Notes under the pieces: generated by a model
What the model saw: the letters and a program-made list of their open reading frames with translations, nothing else
What the model was told of the DNA's origin: nothing
Databases searched by the model: none
Shown here: one piece after another, positions 10,405 to 20,737 of the stretch
Layout of the letters: every line of letters begins with the position of its first letter
Position numbering within the stretch: position 1 is the stretch's first letter
Assembly: GCA_963555705.1 (NCBI GenBank)
Contig: OY743180.1
Span: 41,448,129 to 41,512,128, forward strand
Source: Ligustrum vulgare
Taxonomy: Eukaryota > Streptophyta > Magnoliopsida > Lamiales > Oleaceae
DNA length: 64,000 nt
Direction of reading: 5' to 3'
Translations under genes and position numbers: made by a program

Positions 10405-11140
10405 CTTAAGTGTTCACTTCGTTTTTAAGTCACCCCTGCTTTTATTTGGAGTGAATTAATGTTTGAATATTGCTTAAGTATTCACCTCGTTTTAAATTCA
10501 CTTCTGCATTTTACATTGAGTGAAATAACGATTTGAAAATTACTTAAGTATTCACTTCGTTTTAAATTCACCTCTGCATTTCATATTTGGTAAATAAACG
10601 TTTGGAGTTGCTTAAGTATTCACCTCGTTTTAAATTCACCTCTGCATTTTACGTTGAGTGGATAAACATTTGAAAATTACTTAAGTATTCACCTCGTTTT
10701 AAATTCACCTCTGCATTTCATATTTGGTGAATAAACGTTTGAAGTTGCTTAAGTATTCACCTCGTTTTAAATTCATCTCTGCATTTCATATTTGGTGAAA
10801 TAACGATTTGAAAATTACTTAAGTATTCACCTCGTTTTAAATTCACTTCTGCATTTTACATTGAGTGAAATAACGATTTGAAAATTACTTAAGTATTCAC
10901 CTCGTTTTAAATTCACCTCTGCATTTCATATTTGGTAAATAAACGTTTGGAGTTGCTTAAGTATTCACCTCGTTTTAAATTCACCTCTGCATTTCATATT
11001 TGGTAAATAAACGTTTGGAGTTGCTTAAGTATTCACCTCGTTTTAAATTCACCTCTGCATTTTACGTTGAGTGGATAAACATTTGAAAATTGCTTAAGTA
11101 TTCACCCCGTTTTAAATTCATTTCTACATTTCATTTATAT
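10405..11140. repeat. G1 tandem array 3: 68-70-bp unit, about ten copies
   Basis: CTTAAGTATTCAC recurs at 10473, 10543, 10611, 10680, 10748, 10818, 10888, 10956, 11024 and 11093, with a degenerate unit near 10405. Two subtypes are mixed: one contains TTTACATTGAGTGAAATAACG, the other TCATATTTGGTAAATAAACG. Each unit carries TTCACCTCG, the inverse of the CGAGGTGAA motif of the LTR. Confidence 0.93.
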
Positions 11141-11252
11141 TCCCTTTTGTTTGACTTCGAAATACTGAGTGCTAGAATGAAACTTTTCTTTACACTATTC
11201 AAAGGGAACAGAATCGAAAGTTACAAAACAACATTGAACTGAAAATTTTCAA

Positions 11253-13525
11253 CTACTCTTCAATGTTGACAACTTTTTCTGGCAGGTTGATTTGAGATCC
11301 AGTGAGTGGAGAGAGTAAGGGTTCTTCATCGACCTCTTCAGGCATCAGCTCCAAATATTTTTTATAGACCATTTCAAATTTCTCTTTTAAGAAACCAATG
11401 TCTACCTCAGGTCGTTTTTGTTCCAGCTCCTCTACTATCTCTTTGAACGTGAGATAGTAGGTCTCGTCCACATCGTGTTCATATTCAACTGAATCTTTGA
11501 ATTTTTTCACGGCCTCCTTGTAGGAACCTTGGACAGCGGCCTCAAGCTCGCATTTTTCTTTCTTCAGATCGGCCTCAATATTATTGGCCTCGTCCAATTC
11601 CTTTAAAAGTTTTTCTTTTGCGACCTGCAGTTGGGCCACATTACCCTTCAGAGAGGCCACCTCCTCCCTTAGGGGGAGCACTTCATCCTTAAACTTAGAT
11701 AGTTCAAGGTTTGTCTCCTTAAGTTTGGCCACCTCTTCAAGGGCCTCCTTCAGTATAGCCTCTGCCTCATGCCTGGCTTTCACTTCTGCCTCGAACATGT
11801 TCTGGGCGTCGTCGGCAAGCCTTTTAAACTTTCGGGTGTCTGAGGTCGCCTCGTCTAATCTGGATTGAGCCCGGCAAAAATAATTTAAAGCTTGACCGAC
11901 ATGTGCAGTACCGGTCGCTAAAAGGTCGTCCAAGGGCATGTCTTCGCTGAACTTCTCTTGACGAGGTGTCCAGGTTTTGGCCGGAACGTCCATAGCCACC
12001 TTGGTCTGCAGGGGAACCTTCATTAAGCCCATAGGAGTTAAGTTGGCTGCTGACACAAACTCCTTGTAAATTTTGGGGCGAGACCCTTTTAGAGAGCTGG
12101 CCAGTTCAGCTCTTACGGGATGCACTCCCAGATATGAGCCCCCCCTACAGGGCAGATTGAGAAGACCCAGCTTGGTCCCCTGAAGTTTGAGGCGGTGGGA
12201 TTGGAATGTCAGTTTTATCTTTAACGACCTCAGCACGTTTGATTTTCTTTTGAACAGGTGGGTCAATTGGACGCTCCTTGGGAGGAGGTGAAGCCTTTGA
12301 GGTCTGCTTCTGGGCTGCCCTCTTGCGAGCCTCGTCCTTGGCATTTGCAAGCTTTTTGGCCTTCATTGACTCCATTTTCTTTCTACTTTTGCGGGCTGAC
12401 ATAAGAAGTCATACGGAAGTCGATATTCTTAGTATACACCTCAAAAGTACAAGGCATCAAAAAATTGTAGTGTAATGATCTGAAATTTACATTTTGGAAG
12501 CGGAGGGTAATAATCGGATGGATCAACAAAAGTAAGAGTCGATTCAAACAACCGTTCTTCGGTAAGAAGCTCTTTTACCGATCTGAAGTGGTCAGGTTGG
12601 TCGGTTAGATGGATAATCTTTTCAATGACTTCAGGGTCCAAATCTGCCTCTCTCACCTCTGCAAAAGACGAGATGATTAATATTAGAACAATTCAGCTCG
12701 AAGGTATCCCAGATATAAAGACTTACTGAATTTATCCCTATAGAGAACGGGAATGGTCGAACTGATTCCATCACTTCGATAGGGGCTCATCCAATTTCCC
12801 CCAACGAAGAACCATTTTTCTTTCCAAGAGCGAACTGATTCAGGCAAATCAATCAGCAATCTTCGACCACCAAACGCTGACCTCTGCATCGCATAAAACC
12901 ACCCCGTTTTTTTGCCATCAACTCGAAACTGATACGCGAAGTTAAATTCATCCACTGAGGGGTCGTTATATCCCAAGCGATTGTAAAGGGATATGAACCC
13001 AAGGATGTACCTCCAACCGTTGGGATGAATTTGGGTGGGGGCGACAACCCAAGATCGGAGAAAATCAGTTATAATGAACGGAAGAGGAAACCTTAGGCCT
13101 GCCTCCAGAATTTGGAAATTAGTAGCTACACAACCTTTAGGTGGCTGGTCAGCTTGTTCGTAAATTTCGGGAAGGAAAAAATGTACATATCCGGGGATTC
13201 TATATTTATTTTTCCAAATTTGTAGTTCGTTTTCAGTGGCTTCAGATCGAAAATGTTTGCAAGCAAAATCCGAGCTGTAACTGGTACAAGGGTTAGGTCG
13301 CTGGAATGTGGCAGTAGAAGGGTATCGAAATGAACTGGCTAGGAGAGAACGGGATTCGGGTACAATTGCTAAAGGTATGGGCTGTGGGATTTCATCATCA
13401 CCCCCCTCGCTTTGAAAAAGGCACTGAGTTTCCTGACTTTCCTCCCAGGATACAGACAACTCGGCCTCCTTGCCCCTATTTTCCGACCTCACCCCACTTT
13501 CCTCAAAACTAATACTATCGCTCAT
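11253..13525 (-). pseudogene. G1 antisense gene (Tat-lineage antisense ORF), three exons, one frame break
   Basis: The start codon at 13525 opens exon 1 (13525-12727). Intron 1 (12726-12659, 68 bp) and intron 2 (12490-12396, 95 bp) have GTAAGT/GTAAAT donors and TTTTGCAG/TATGTCAG acceptors. Exon 2 (12658-12491) is 168 bp and both introns are phase 1, so the frame is kept. Exon 1 carries a domain with WRYILGFISLYN, TGWFYAMQR and WKEKWFFVGGNW. This resembles the plant family annotated as putative gypsy-type transposon (Pfam Transposase_28), known as an antisense ORF of Tat elements. Exon 3 starts lysine-rich. Its frame meets a stop near 12145 beside a G-run, and the adjacent frame continues as a long coiled coil (charged heptads near 11880-11400) to the stop at 11253. 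A one- or two-base slip is the simplest reading. The protein's function is unknown. Splice sites are inferred from sequence only. Confidence 0.72.
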
Positions 13526-13750
13526 CCTTATATGGTAATGACGACGAACTGGACAGTTAGAGAAAAAGGGGGGGGAAGAAACTTCAAAATACGAGAAAAC
13601 AGAGAAAAAACGTCAAAGCAATCTCACCTGACGAAAGAAATAGAAGGTCTGATATGATAACGAGGTGAATTACGGGTCGTTTAAGTAAGCGAGCTAATAT
13701 TTGCAGAGAGAATTTCAAAGAATCAATAGTTTTCTTATGAGAAGAATGCC

Positions 13751-13760
13751 CCTATTTATA
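13751..13760 (-). promoter_or_regulatory. TATA box for the G1 antisense gene
   Basis: The minus strand reads CCTTATAAATAGGGG here, about 230 bp before the antisense start codon. The core TATAAATAG is the same as in the LTR promoter. A transcript would start near 13725. This is inferred from motif and position. Confidence 0.6.
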
Positions 13761-13986
13761 AGGGGAGAAGAGAGAGAGGCCATTTATTAGTCATAATGAC
13801 AAGACGCGTTGTCATTATGGAGGCGGCGACACTTGATCCGAGAACTGACACACCAGTCACACCACGACACCTGGCAATTGGGAATCAATAAAAATTAAAG
13901 GCAACGTCAATTAGAAGGCTGTAAGACAACTGGGATTTCGAGATCCGCCCACAAAATCTTTGTTGGACCGATCTCGAGGGGACATT

Positions 13987-14722
13987 TGTTGTTTATCGTG
14001 CTGACGTGGATTCGATATATTGACCTCAACTTAAAATGACAGCTGGTTTATTTAGACCAAGGTGATTTGATGCCGAGGTGATTTGATGCCGAGGTGAGTT
14101 TGTGACCGACCTCAACTCGGAGGGAGAGGTGATTTCCCAAAACCGAGGTGAAAAGTTGCCGAGGTGATTTTGGAACCGACCTCCAATTAAAGAGAGAGGT
14201 GATTTTCCATGAACGAGGTGACTTGATGCCGAGGTGATGTTGATCGAGGTGAATTCCGAGCGTGGTGAGACTGGCGGCGCTGCTAAAACATCAAATCAAC
14301 CACATTTATGTGTCAGTAATTATGATTGTTTGTAAAATGTCAGTATAATCATCTGTGACATGTTGTCAGCAGTTTCAGTAGTCATTGTCAGTCACATACT
14401 GCAGACGTGATATGTTGTAATGATTATGTTTAAATTCCTCAACTACTATAAATAGAAGGGGTAAATGCTCATTATGAGGCAGGTGATATAGAAAAAACCT
14501 CTCAAAACTGTTGCTATTTGTTTTCGTTGATTCGACCTGTCTGTCAGATCGGTATCGAACTGGACGTGAATTTATGTAACTTTAATCTCAGTTCGCTTTC
14601 GATCTGTGGCTTTTCCCACCTCCTGTTATATTTCAAACTTTATTACAACTTCGATCCTTTCATTCAAGAGCTGCATACTTAGACAAATTAATCAAAGAAT
14701 ATACAACTTATCTTTCAATTTG
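13987..14722 (+). repeat. G1 3' LTR, lacking its last ~45 bp
   Basis: It matches the 5' LTR from TGTTGTTTATCG through TTTCAATTTG, including the TATA box at 14447-14455, with few differences outside the CGAGGTGA-rich part. After 14722 it changes to C1 sequence, whereas the 5' LTR continues 45 bp to GTCAACA. Confidence 0.85.
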
Positions 14723-17700
14723 AAAAAGCAAAATCTCATTTCACATTGAATCAAGTTTAATATGTTGTTACTCCCGAAGAAACACAACAATTATAAAAAT
14801 AATATTAACTGCTCTTAAAAAAGTATGATTTTACAATTTTAATATTCCAGAAGAATATTAACATATTGATTTTAAATGACTAATAAAAATGTACTTTTCG
14901 AAGTAGCATATGTTTCTAAGAACATCTCATTTGAGTTCATATTTATCCCTGAAGAAAAACATATAACTAATGTCATAAGGATATTGATTAGTTTGACTAC
15001 TTAAACGATATATGATTATATAATGTTTAATCATTGAATTATATCTTATATTGAACTAGAAGTTCAATTTGATTTTGTTATTTGGTATGACAAGTTGGAC
15101 CATCACTGGATTAATAATGATGTGTTAATAATGATGTGAAATTAAAATGGATACTTAATGAAGAACCAGAAGATTCTTAAATTCAATCATATATGATGTT
15201 TGTTCTCTTTCATGAAATTTTCATTAACCATCACTAGCTAAAATAGGGATTAAATTCTCTATATTTCTGAAAATAATTTGGGTGATAAATTGGGCCCATC
15301 ATTCTCCAATATGATCATCTAAATATTATTTGTATCTAATATATTGGTACATATACTAGAAGATTGCATAGTGTTCGCAACATGAAGTTTCCGAAATTAT
15401 TGCTCAAATTTTAAATTATGAGCATAATCTTCAGATTCTATAATCAAGAATGTGTTTTGATAATGCTAGTGGACATGAATCTCAACATTTTAATAAGTGT
15501 TAGTTGGGATGTCAATAAATGGTTTAACATTTTTTATTGTTAAATGCCTCCAATTAATTGAGAACAAAATACTTCCCTTTTTGTTTAGGGAATTCTATTA
15601 CGCATCATGTCAATATCATAGTTCTCTCCCTATTGTAATTGGCTTATGGTTAGAACCTAATTTTTCCATCTAATTTTTTGATAGTGCAATTGATTCACCA
15701 CAATGCACTGAAATGGAAAATAAAGAATTCTGAGAATAAATGCGTGGTTTGAACATATATCCCAAATTGGTAATATTTTATAACGCCGAAAAAATGATTG
15801 TCAATTTGATTGGACAATTTTCTCAGCATTAGGGGGAGGATTAGTAGCTAAAAATCATACAAATGCATCGTACTATGTTATCTATATCCTCGCGATTGAT
15901 AATAAGAACCAGAAGTTCGATTGAAAATACGAACTAAAAGTTCAAAGATAACATAATTACAAGATGCAATATCTATAAGAGATTAATAAAATATCATATA
16001 CTAGGTATAGATACTCTATCTTATATTGATGTATGACATGCCTGAAGCGTAGTGATATCTGATTCAAATAAAGATCCCCAAATAAATAAAAATAGAGCAA
16101 ATGATTATGATGATCTTATTGAGGAGGCATATACTCGTGAGAGAGTGTTTATTGACATAATTAATTGTAAATCTCCGGAAGAGGTTCAAGTACTAGAAAT
16201 ATTGAAAATTGAGATCTCTATAGTTTTGTTTTGTGGGAAAATAAACCAAATTGAGATGATAATTGTGTCGACACACTTTATAAAGCACTTATGTAAAAGC
16301 AAATTGCAAAGCTATCCGCATCATAATAACAATGATAGCGAGGATAACAAAAGAAAATATGTCGAAGAAAATCGACATAAAAATAGTTGGCAAAAGTATA
16401 CATTTTGGCTAAATTAAACTTATTACAAAACCTGAAATTTTGGAACCTGAAGTCCAAACACTTAAAAGTGTAAAGCCAGTAAAATACTCACAGGTATAGT
16501 TGTAATACACGACTTGTTGTGTAACGAATATTTCAAAGATCCGGCATAGATACAATATTTTATTTTCCTGACAAATGCATAATAAGTGCCAACAAATATA
16601 TAATTATTAGAAATGTATATAATGAAAGATGATTGACTCTAATTACTAGCTTGCGCTCTTTGATGTACCAATGAGTTATATCAAAATGTATGATCATCAA
16701 CTCGGTAAGTTGGGAGTATTCTTTGAAGTACCAATGAGTAAGATTAAAAAGGGTAATCAATATCTCGGTACTTTGGGATTGCGTTGAAATGATTAGAGAA
16801 GATCTATTTGAAGTATAGGAATCGTTACCTAACTGAAGTTTCACGAATTAAATTTGGTTGTACTAATTTGACAATTATAATGTGAAACATATACGATGCC
16901 TGAAGCATACAGTATAATCCTTGAATGATTAAATATATCTGAAATATATAGTTCAAGTTTTTAAGAAACTTGTTTGATCAAAGTATAAAGATACTTTGCT
17001 ATCTGAATATATCATATGCCTTTAATAGATTCAATTTCCAATGGAATGTGATTGATAATATGAAATTAGATTACATGAAGAATGACACAATTGACTCTAT
17101 ATGACAAAGTGTTGAAATTGAGATGTACCATTATTGTGAATAATATTTGAAAATAGTGGCAATTGATTTTCAAGATTTAAATTCATGGTTAATTATTCAC
17201 CTGAAGTGAGTAAGTTAATTGTTCATTGAAGTGAACAAGTCACTTCAAGATTTGAGAACCGCATTAAATGCATTGATGAATAGAACATGACTTGATGCAG
17301 CATGTTCAAATGATGAAAAATATTTTATAGTTCTTCAAGTTCAAATGAATAATTTAATTTATACTCGAAGAACAAATAATATGAGATATGCTCCATTTAT
17401 ATATGGTTTGTGTAGATATTCGATATTGCACTGATTAACAGTTGAAATAATTATATTCAATACCCAAATAATTGTAATGTTCCCATGAGGGAGAGCTAAT
17501 ATGCGCTACACTCTTTTTTTCCTCAGCCGAGGTTTTGTCCCACGAGGTTTTCCTGGCAAGGTTTTTAATGAGGTAGCTATTATCAATGTCTATTGATATA
17601 CTATCCTATACGAGACTCCCGAAGAGATCAAGATATGGATGATTCAATATAGATTGAATCAGGGGGAGTAACTGTACTCTTTTTCCATCGTTCAAGTTTT

Positions 17701-18097
17701 TTCCCTACTAAGTTTTTCTGACATGGTTTTAACGAGGCAACATCAAAATACTCCAGAGTTTTCAAATAATTCACTCAAGTGACAATGTAGTTGATTTATC
17801 CACAAAAGCACAACCAACATCTACATTCAAGAAATCAGTTAACAAGATTGGGATACATCGACTCGATGATTTACAGTGATCAATACTAGGGAGAGTAGCT
17901 GTACTCTTTTTCCTTAACCAAGGTTTTGTCCCATTGGATTTTCCGACGAGGTTTTAACGAGGCAGCATTCATCTTAATACTCCAATAACAATTGTACTCT
18001 TTTTCCTTCGTTTGATATTTTTGTCCCATTTGGATTTTATCAAACAAGGTTTTAACTAGGCAGATATTTTATAATATCATATGTCATTCAGGGGGGG
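14723..18097 (+). pseudogene. C1 decayed pol and 3' region
   Basis: Copia C1 resumes after G1. Near 15790-15850 a broken frame ends DNFLSIRG followed by GGGGGAGG, like the plant copia hinge DNFPTLGG. Around 16052-16225 NDYDDLIEEAYT and SPEEVQVLE, then EISI, match the linker between integrase and reverse transcriptase. RNase H ends with SDNVVDLSTKAQPTSTFKK (17776-17834), the usual copia tail with DLSTKA in place of DLFTKA. Most of the reverse transcriptase is unrecognisable. Stops and frameshifts are everywhere. From about 17505 to 18062 the sequence is non-coding with four repeats of a GGTTTTGTCCC..GAGGTTTT phrase. A polypurine tract (GGGGGGG at 18091-18097) abuts the 3' LTR. Confidence 0.75.
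17505..18062 (+). repeat. Four imperfect copies of a C1 3' UTR motif
   Basis: A phrase of the form CTCTTTTTCCT..GGTTTTGTCCCA..GAGGTTTT..ACGAGGCA occurs near 17510-17580, 17680-17740, 17905-17975 and 18000-18062. Similar phrases are common downstream of pol in plant copia elements. Confidence 0.75.
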
Positions 18098-18268
18098 TGT
18101 TGTAAATATTATATTGTATTAGTAAATGACTGTTGTACCCCTAAAACCATAGATATTATTACCTTATGTATCTCTATTCCCCCTATATATATGAGGGCTT
18201 TGGTTCATAATAATACACAAGTTTCTTGGCCTCTTTATTTCTTCTTTCTTTCTCTCTAGTTTATAACA
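18098..18268 (+). repeat. C1 3' LTR (171 bp)
   Basis: It begins TGTTGTAAATATT right after the seven-G polypurine tract and ends TTTATAACA. It matches 1669-1840 with moderate divergence, including the TATATATATG promoter-like part and the CTTTCTTTCTCTCTA tail. Confidence 0.87.
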
Positions 18269-18398
18269 ACCACAATTTTTTATATCTACACAACATTTTA
18301 ATTATATGAAGGACTTTTAATATTTGCTCACTTTTACTTTTATGTCCTCAAATTTTTTCCAAAGCATTATTATTCTTAACTTTCAATTAATTAACATA

Positions 18399-20161
18399 CT
18401 CTACGAGAAACTGAGTTAATAGTGACATCAAAATTCATCGCTGTGGTCCAAAAGTCTTCTCTATTGATCGTTAGTGACGACAATGTCATCGCAAAGCGTA
18501 GTCACTTTAAGCCCGTGGCTAAAGATCAATTGCGACGACTCTGCCGTTGTTATTTCCTCTGAGGAAATTGCAACAAATATTAGTGATGTCATTGTCGTCT
18601 CTAATAGTAAAATATTTTAATTAATAATTAATTTATTTTTACCTGACCCAACCATTTCAACCCAACCCAAATTCTAAACCGACCCGTCAACCAGCTTTTT
18701 TTTTTTTTTTTTCATATATGATAATTATGCAAGGGTTGGATTTGAACTTATTACCTAATTACAGTTGGATGGCAACCCAAACACTGAGACAAGTGACTTC
18801 TTGTGTTTATTTTTGTTTTAACAAATATATATTAGTTAACTTACCAAATTATAATTTTAATAATAATAATATAAATATTCGTTCCAACAATTAAATTTAA
18901 TATTCTATTAATATTAATAATCGAAATGATACCAAAAAAAATCAAAAAATTAGGGACGACCTGATGAGATCCCAATCGGGGAATATCGTCGAACAACGCA
19001 GAATAACGAAATTAAAACCTAGGAAAGACCTAGATCAAATTTAAACACAAAAATAAACAAGAATTAAAATACTGGAAAGATAAAATTGACGATAGGACGT
19101 TGACCCAATAATCACGACGCAATTAATGACGATGCGGATTGAAGAATCAAGATTGGTGAACACTACAAGGGTTGTCAATTCCTTGATAAGTTCGTTGGGT
19201 GAACGCCACAAAGACCGGATCTTTGATAAGTTTAATAAAAAAGGGAATAACTCAACCTTTCAATTTGGAGAATCCTCTCTCAAATATTATTAATCTCAAA
19301 ACTCAAACTGTCCGTTTACAATCATGGTAAAGAATATAAAGAAGCAAAATAAGCTAAAATAATAATAAAAAAAAGGAAACAAAATAATTTGAAGATTCCC
19401 GGAAAATCTGGCGCTGCTTATTTACGGCCGTGACGAACCCTTTTACGGCCGTAAAGGCCTTTCTGATTCAAAACTGTGTTACTAGTTACGGCCGTGACTA
19501 ATTTCTTACGGTCGTGAAATGCCCCTGCTTTGAATGTTACGGCCGTAATTTCCAGGCTTACGGACGTAAGCCTCGTTCTGCTGAAATTCTCCTTTTTTCT
19601 TCGATAATTGATTACGGCCGTGATAACATGATTTACGGCCGTGAATATATGGGTTACGGTCTTGAAGGTCCTCCATTACGGCTGTAATGGATTTTCTGCC
19701 CAAATAACTTCGTTTTCTCGACTCGGCTAGACCCGTCCCTCTTCTCGGCTCGACCCCAACATGGAACTTGCTCCGTTTTGCACGTAGATCATTTTCATAT
19801 TCCCGATGGCTCGACTTCGCCCTCCGATTCCTGGTCCGGATCATATCACGACTCCTTTAGTTGTTGCAATAGAACCCCCTATTGCGACGACTGTTGGTGT
19901 TGTCGCAAAAAACTATTGCTACGACACAAAGAGTTGTCGCAATAGGGGGCCCTATTGCGACAACTTAAGGAGTCGTCGCAAAAAAATTTTGCGACGACAC
20001 AAAGAGTCGTCACAATAGGGGGCCCTATTACGACGATTCCTTGAGTTGTTGCAAATTTTTTTTGCGACGACACCAAAATTCATCGCAAATGGAGCTTCAA
20101 TACAGACGACTTCGAGAGTCGTCAGTAATTTTCGTGTTAATAGCACACGTTTCTTGTAGTG
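18399..20161. mobile_element. Non-autonomous CACTA (En/Spm-type) element
   Basis: The right end reads, in reverse complement, CACTACAAGAAACGTGTG, the canonical CACTA terminus. The left end CTCTACGAGAAACTGAG is a decayed version. The 3-bp TSD ATA flanks both ends (18396-18398 and 20162-20164), the size expected for the superfamily. Subterminal regions are full of GCGACGAC/GTCGTCGC motifs and GGGGGCCCTATTGCGAC palindromes (18470-18600 and 19870-20130), typical transposase-binding arrays. No transposase is seen and the interior holds solo LTR D1. The overlapping short ORFs near the right end come from these palindromes. Confidence 0.8.
18962..19848. mobile_element. Solo LTR D1 (887 bp) inserted in the CACTA element
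   Basis: It starts TGATGAGATCCC and ends CATATCA. Flanks CGACC (18957-18961) and CGACT (19849-19853) are a near-perfect TSD. It matches solo LTR D2 (39040-39830), sharing GAACGCCACAAAGA, TTGATAAGTT and the TTACGGCCGTAA cluster. About eleven TTACGGCCGTRA-like palindromes lie at 19413-19700. No coding region is supported. Confidence 0.75.
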
Positions 20162-20164
20162 ATA

Positions 20165-20732
20165 TTTTGTTTTTAATCAAAATTTATATCCAAATATTCT
20201 ATTAATGTGTATTGAAAAGAGAGAAAAAAATTATTTTTGACTTTTGTATTAGTTATTTACTTTGATTATTTAAAAATGCGATAGATAAATAAGTTTTTTT
20301 CGCCCTCATAAGAAATATTTTGAACAAAAATCATCTCTATAGACAAGATATAAAAATTAATAGATGGTTGATGATACAAGATTTATATTAAAACTTGGGA
20401 GCATAAGTGTAAAAATAAGAAAAACTTAGGGGGTATTCATTAAAAATAAAATGTCGTATAGTTAACAATTGTTGTAGTGTCAATATAATTGCCCTTCGGT
20501 ATATTGTTTTTTGTTTGCATTTCAATTTGTTTGATATGTGTTTTTGCATTAATTTTTGTGGGATCTAATTTTAATGTGTATAATGTGTGTGCATGCATAG
20601 TGGTCGTGGTGCATTAGCAGTAAGTATTTTTTTGGTAAAGTGTAGTATAGATGCATGAGGGTGCATTGGTGAGATGTACGGGGGATGAGTATGATGAGTC
20701 ACGAGTTGAGATGCGATTAAATGTACGTGAAG
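20165..20732. other. Unclassified AT-rich stretch
   Basis: It lies between the CACTA element and SIRE-like element S1. No gene, RNA or element end is seen. Its continuation past the S1 insertion is 33945 onward. Confidence 0.6.
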
Positions 20733-20737
20733 TCCTC

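Larger units (their letters stand above)
6076..14722 (+). mobile_element. G1: Tat-like Ty3/gypsy element, non-autonomous, inserted in C1
   Basis: LTR-like ends (6076-6840 and 13987-14722) bracket 8.6 kb. Order on the plus strand is LTR, primer site, gag plus truncated protease ORF, three tandem arrays, an intron-containing gene on the minus strand, a polypurine stretch (GAGGGGACATT before 13987), LTR. No reverse transcriptase, RNase H or integrase is visible. A gag ORF upstream and an antisense ORF before the 3' LTR is the known layout of the Tat lineage (Retand/Ogre/Grande relatives). The right LTR lacks its last ~45 bp and no TSD is seen, so the right junction has been altered. Confidence 0.85.
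1669..18268 (+). mobile_element. C1: decayed Ty1/copia LTR retrotransposon carrying nested insertions
   Basis: Short LTRs of 172 and 171 bp bracket about 16.6 kb. The flanking pentamers ACTAC (1664-1668) and ACCAC (18269-18273) agree at 4 of 5 bases and are read as a TSD. Removing solo LTR A and gypsy element G1 leaves about 5.1 kb, a normal length for a plant copia element. Order on the plus strand is LTR, a repeat-rich 5' internal region, decayed pol, a 3' region with repeated motifs, a G-rich polypurine tract just before 18098, LTR. Copia assignment rests on remnants of the integrase-RT hinge (near 15790-16225) and the RNase H tail (17776-17877). There is no intact ORF. Confidence 0.85.

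Noticed and set aside
9236..11140. CRISPR-like array
   Set aside because: Repeats are contiguous tandem units without unique spacers, inside a plant retrotransposon.
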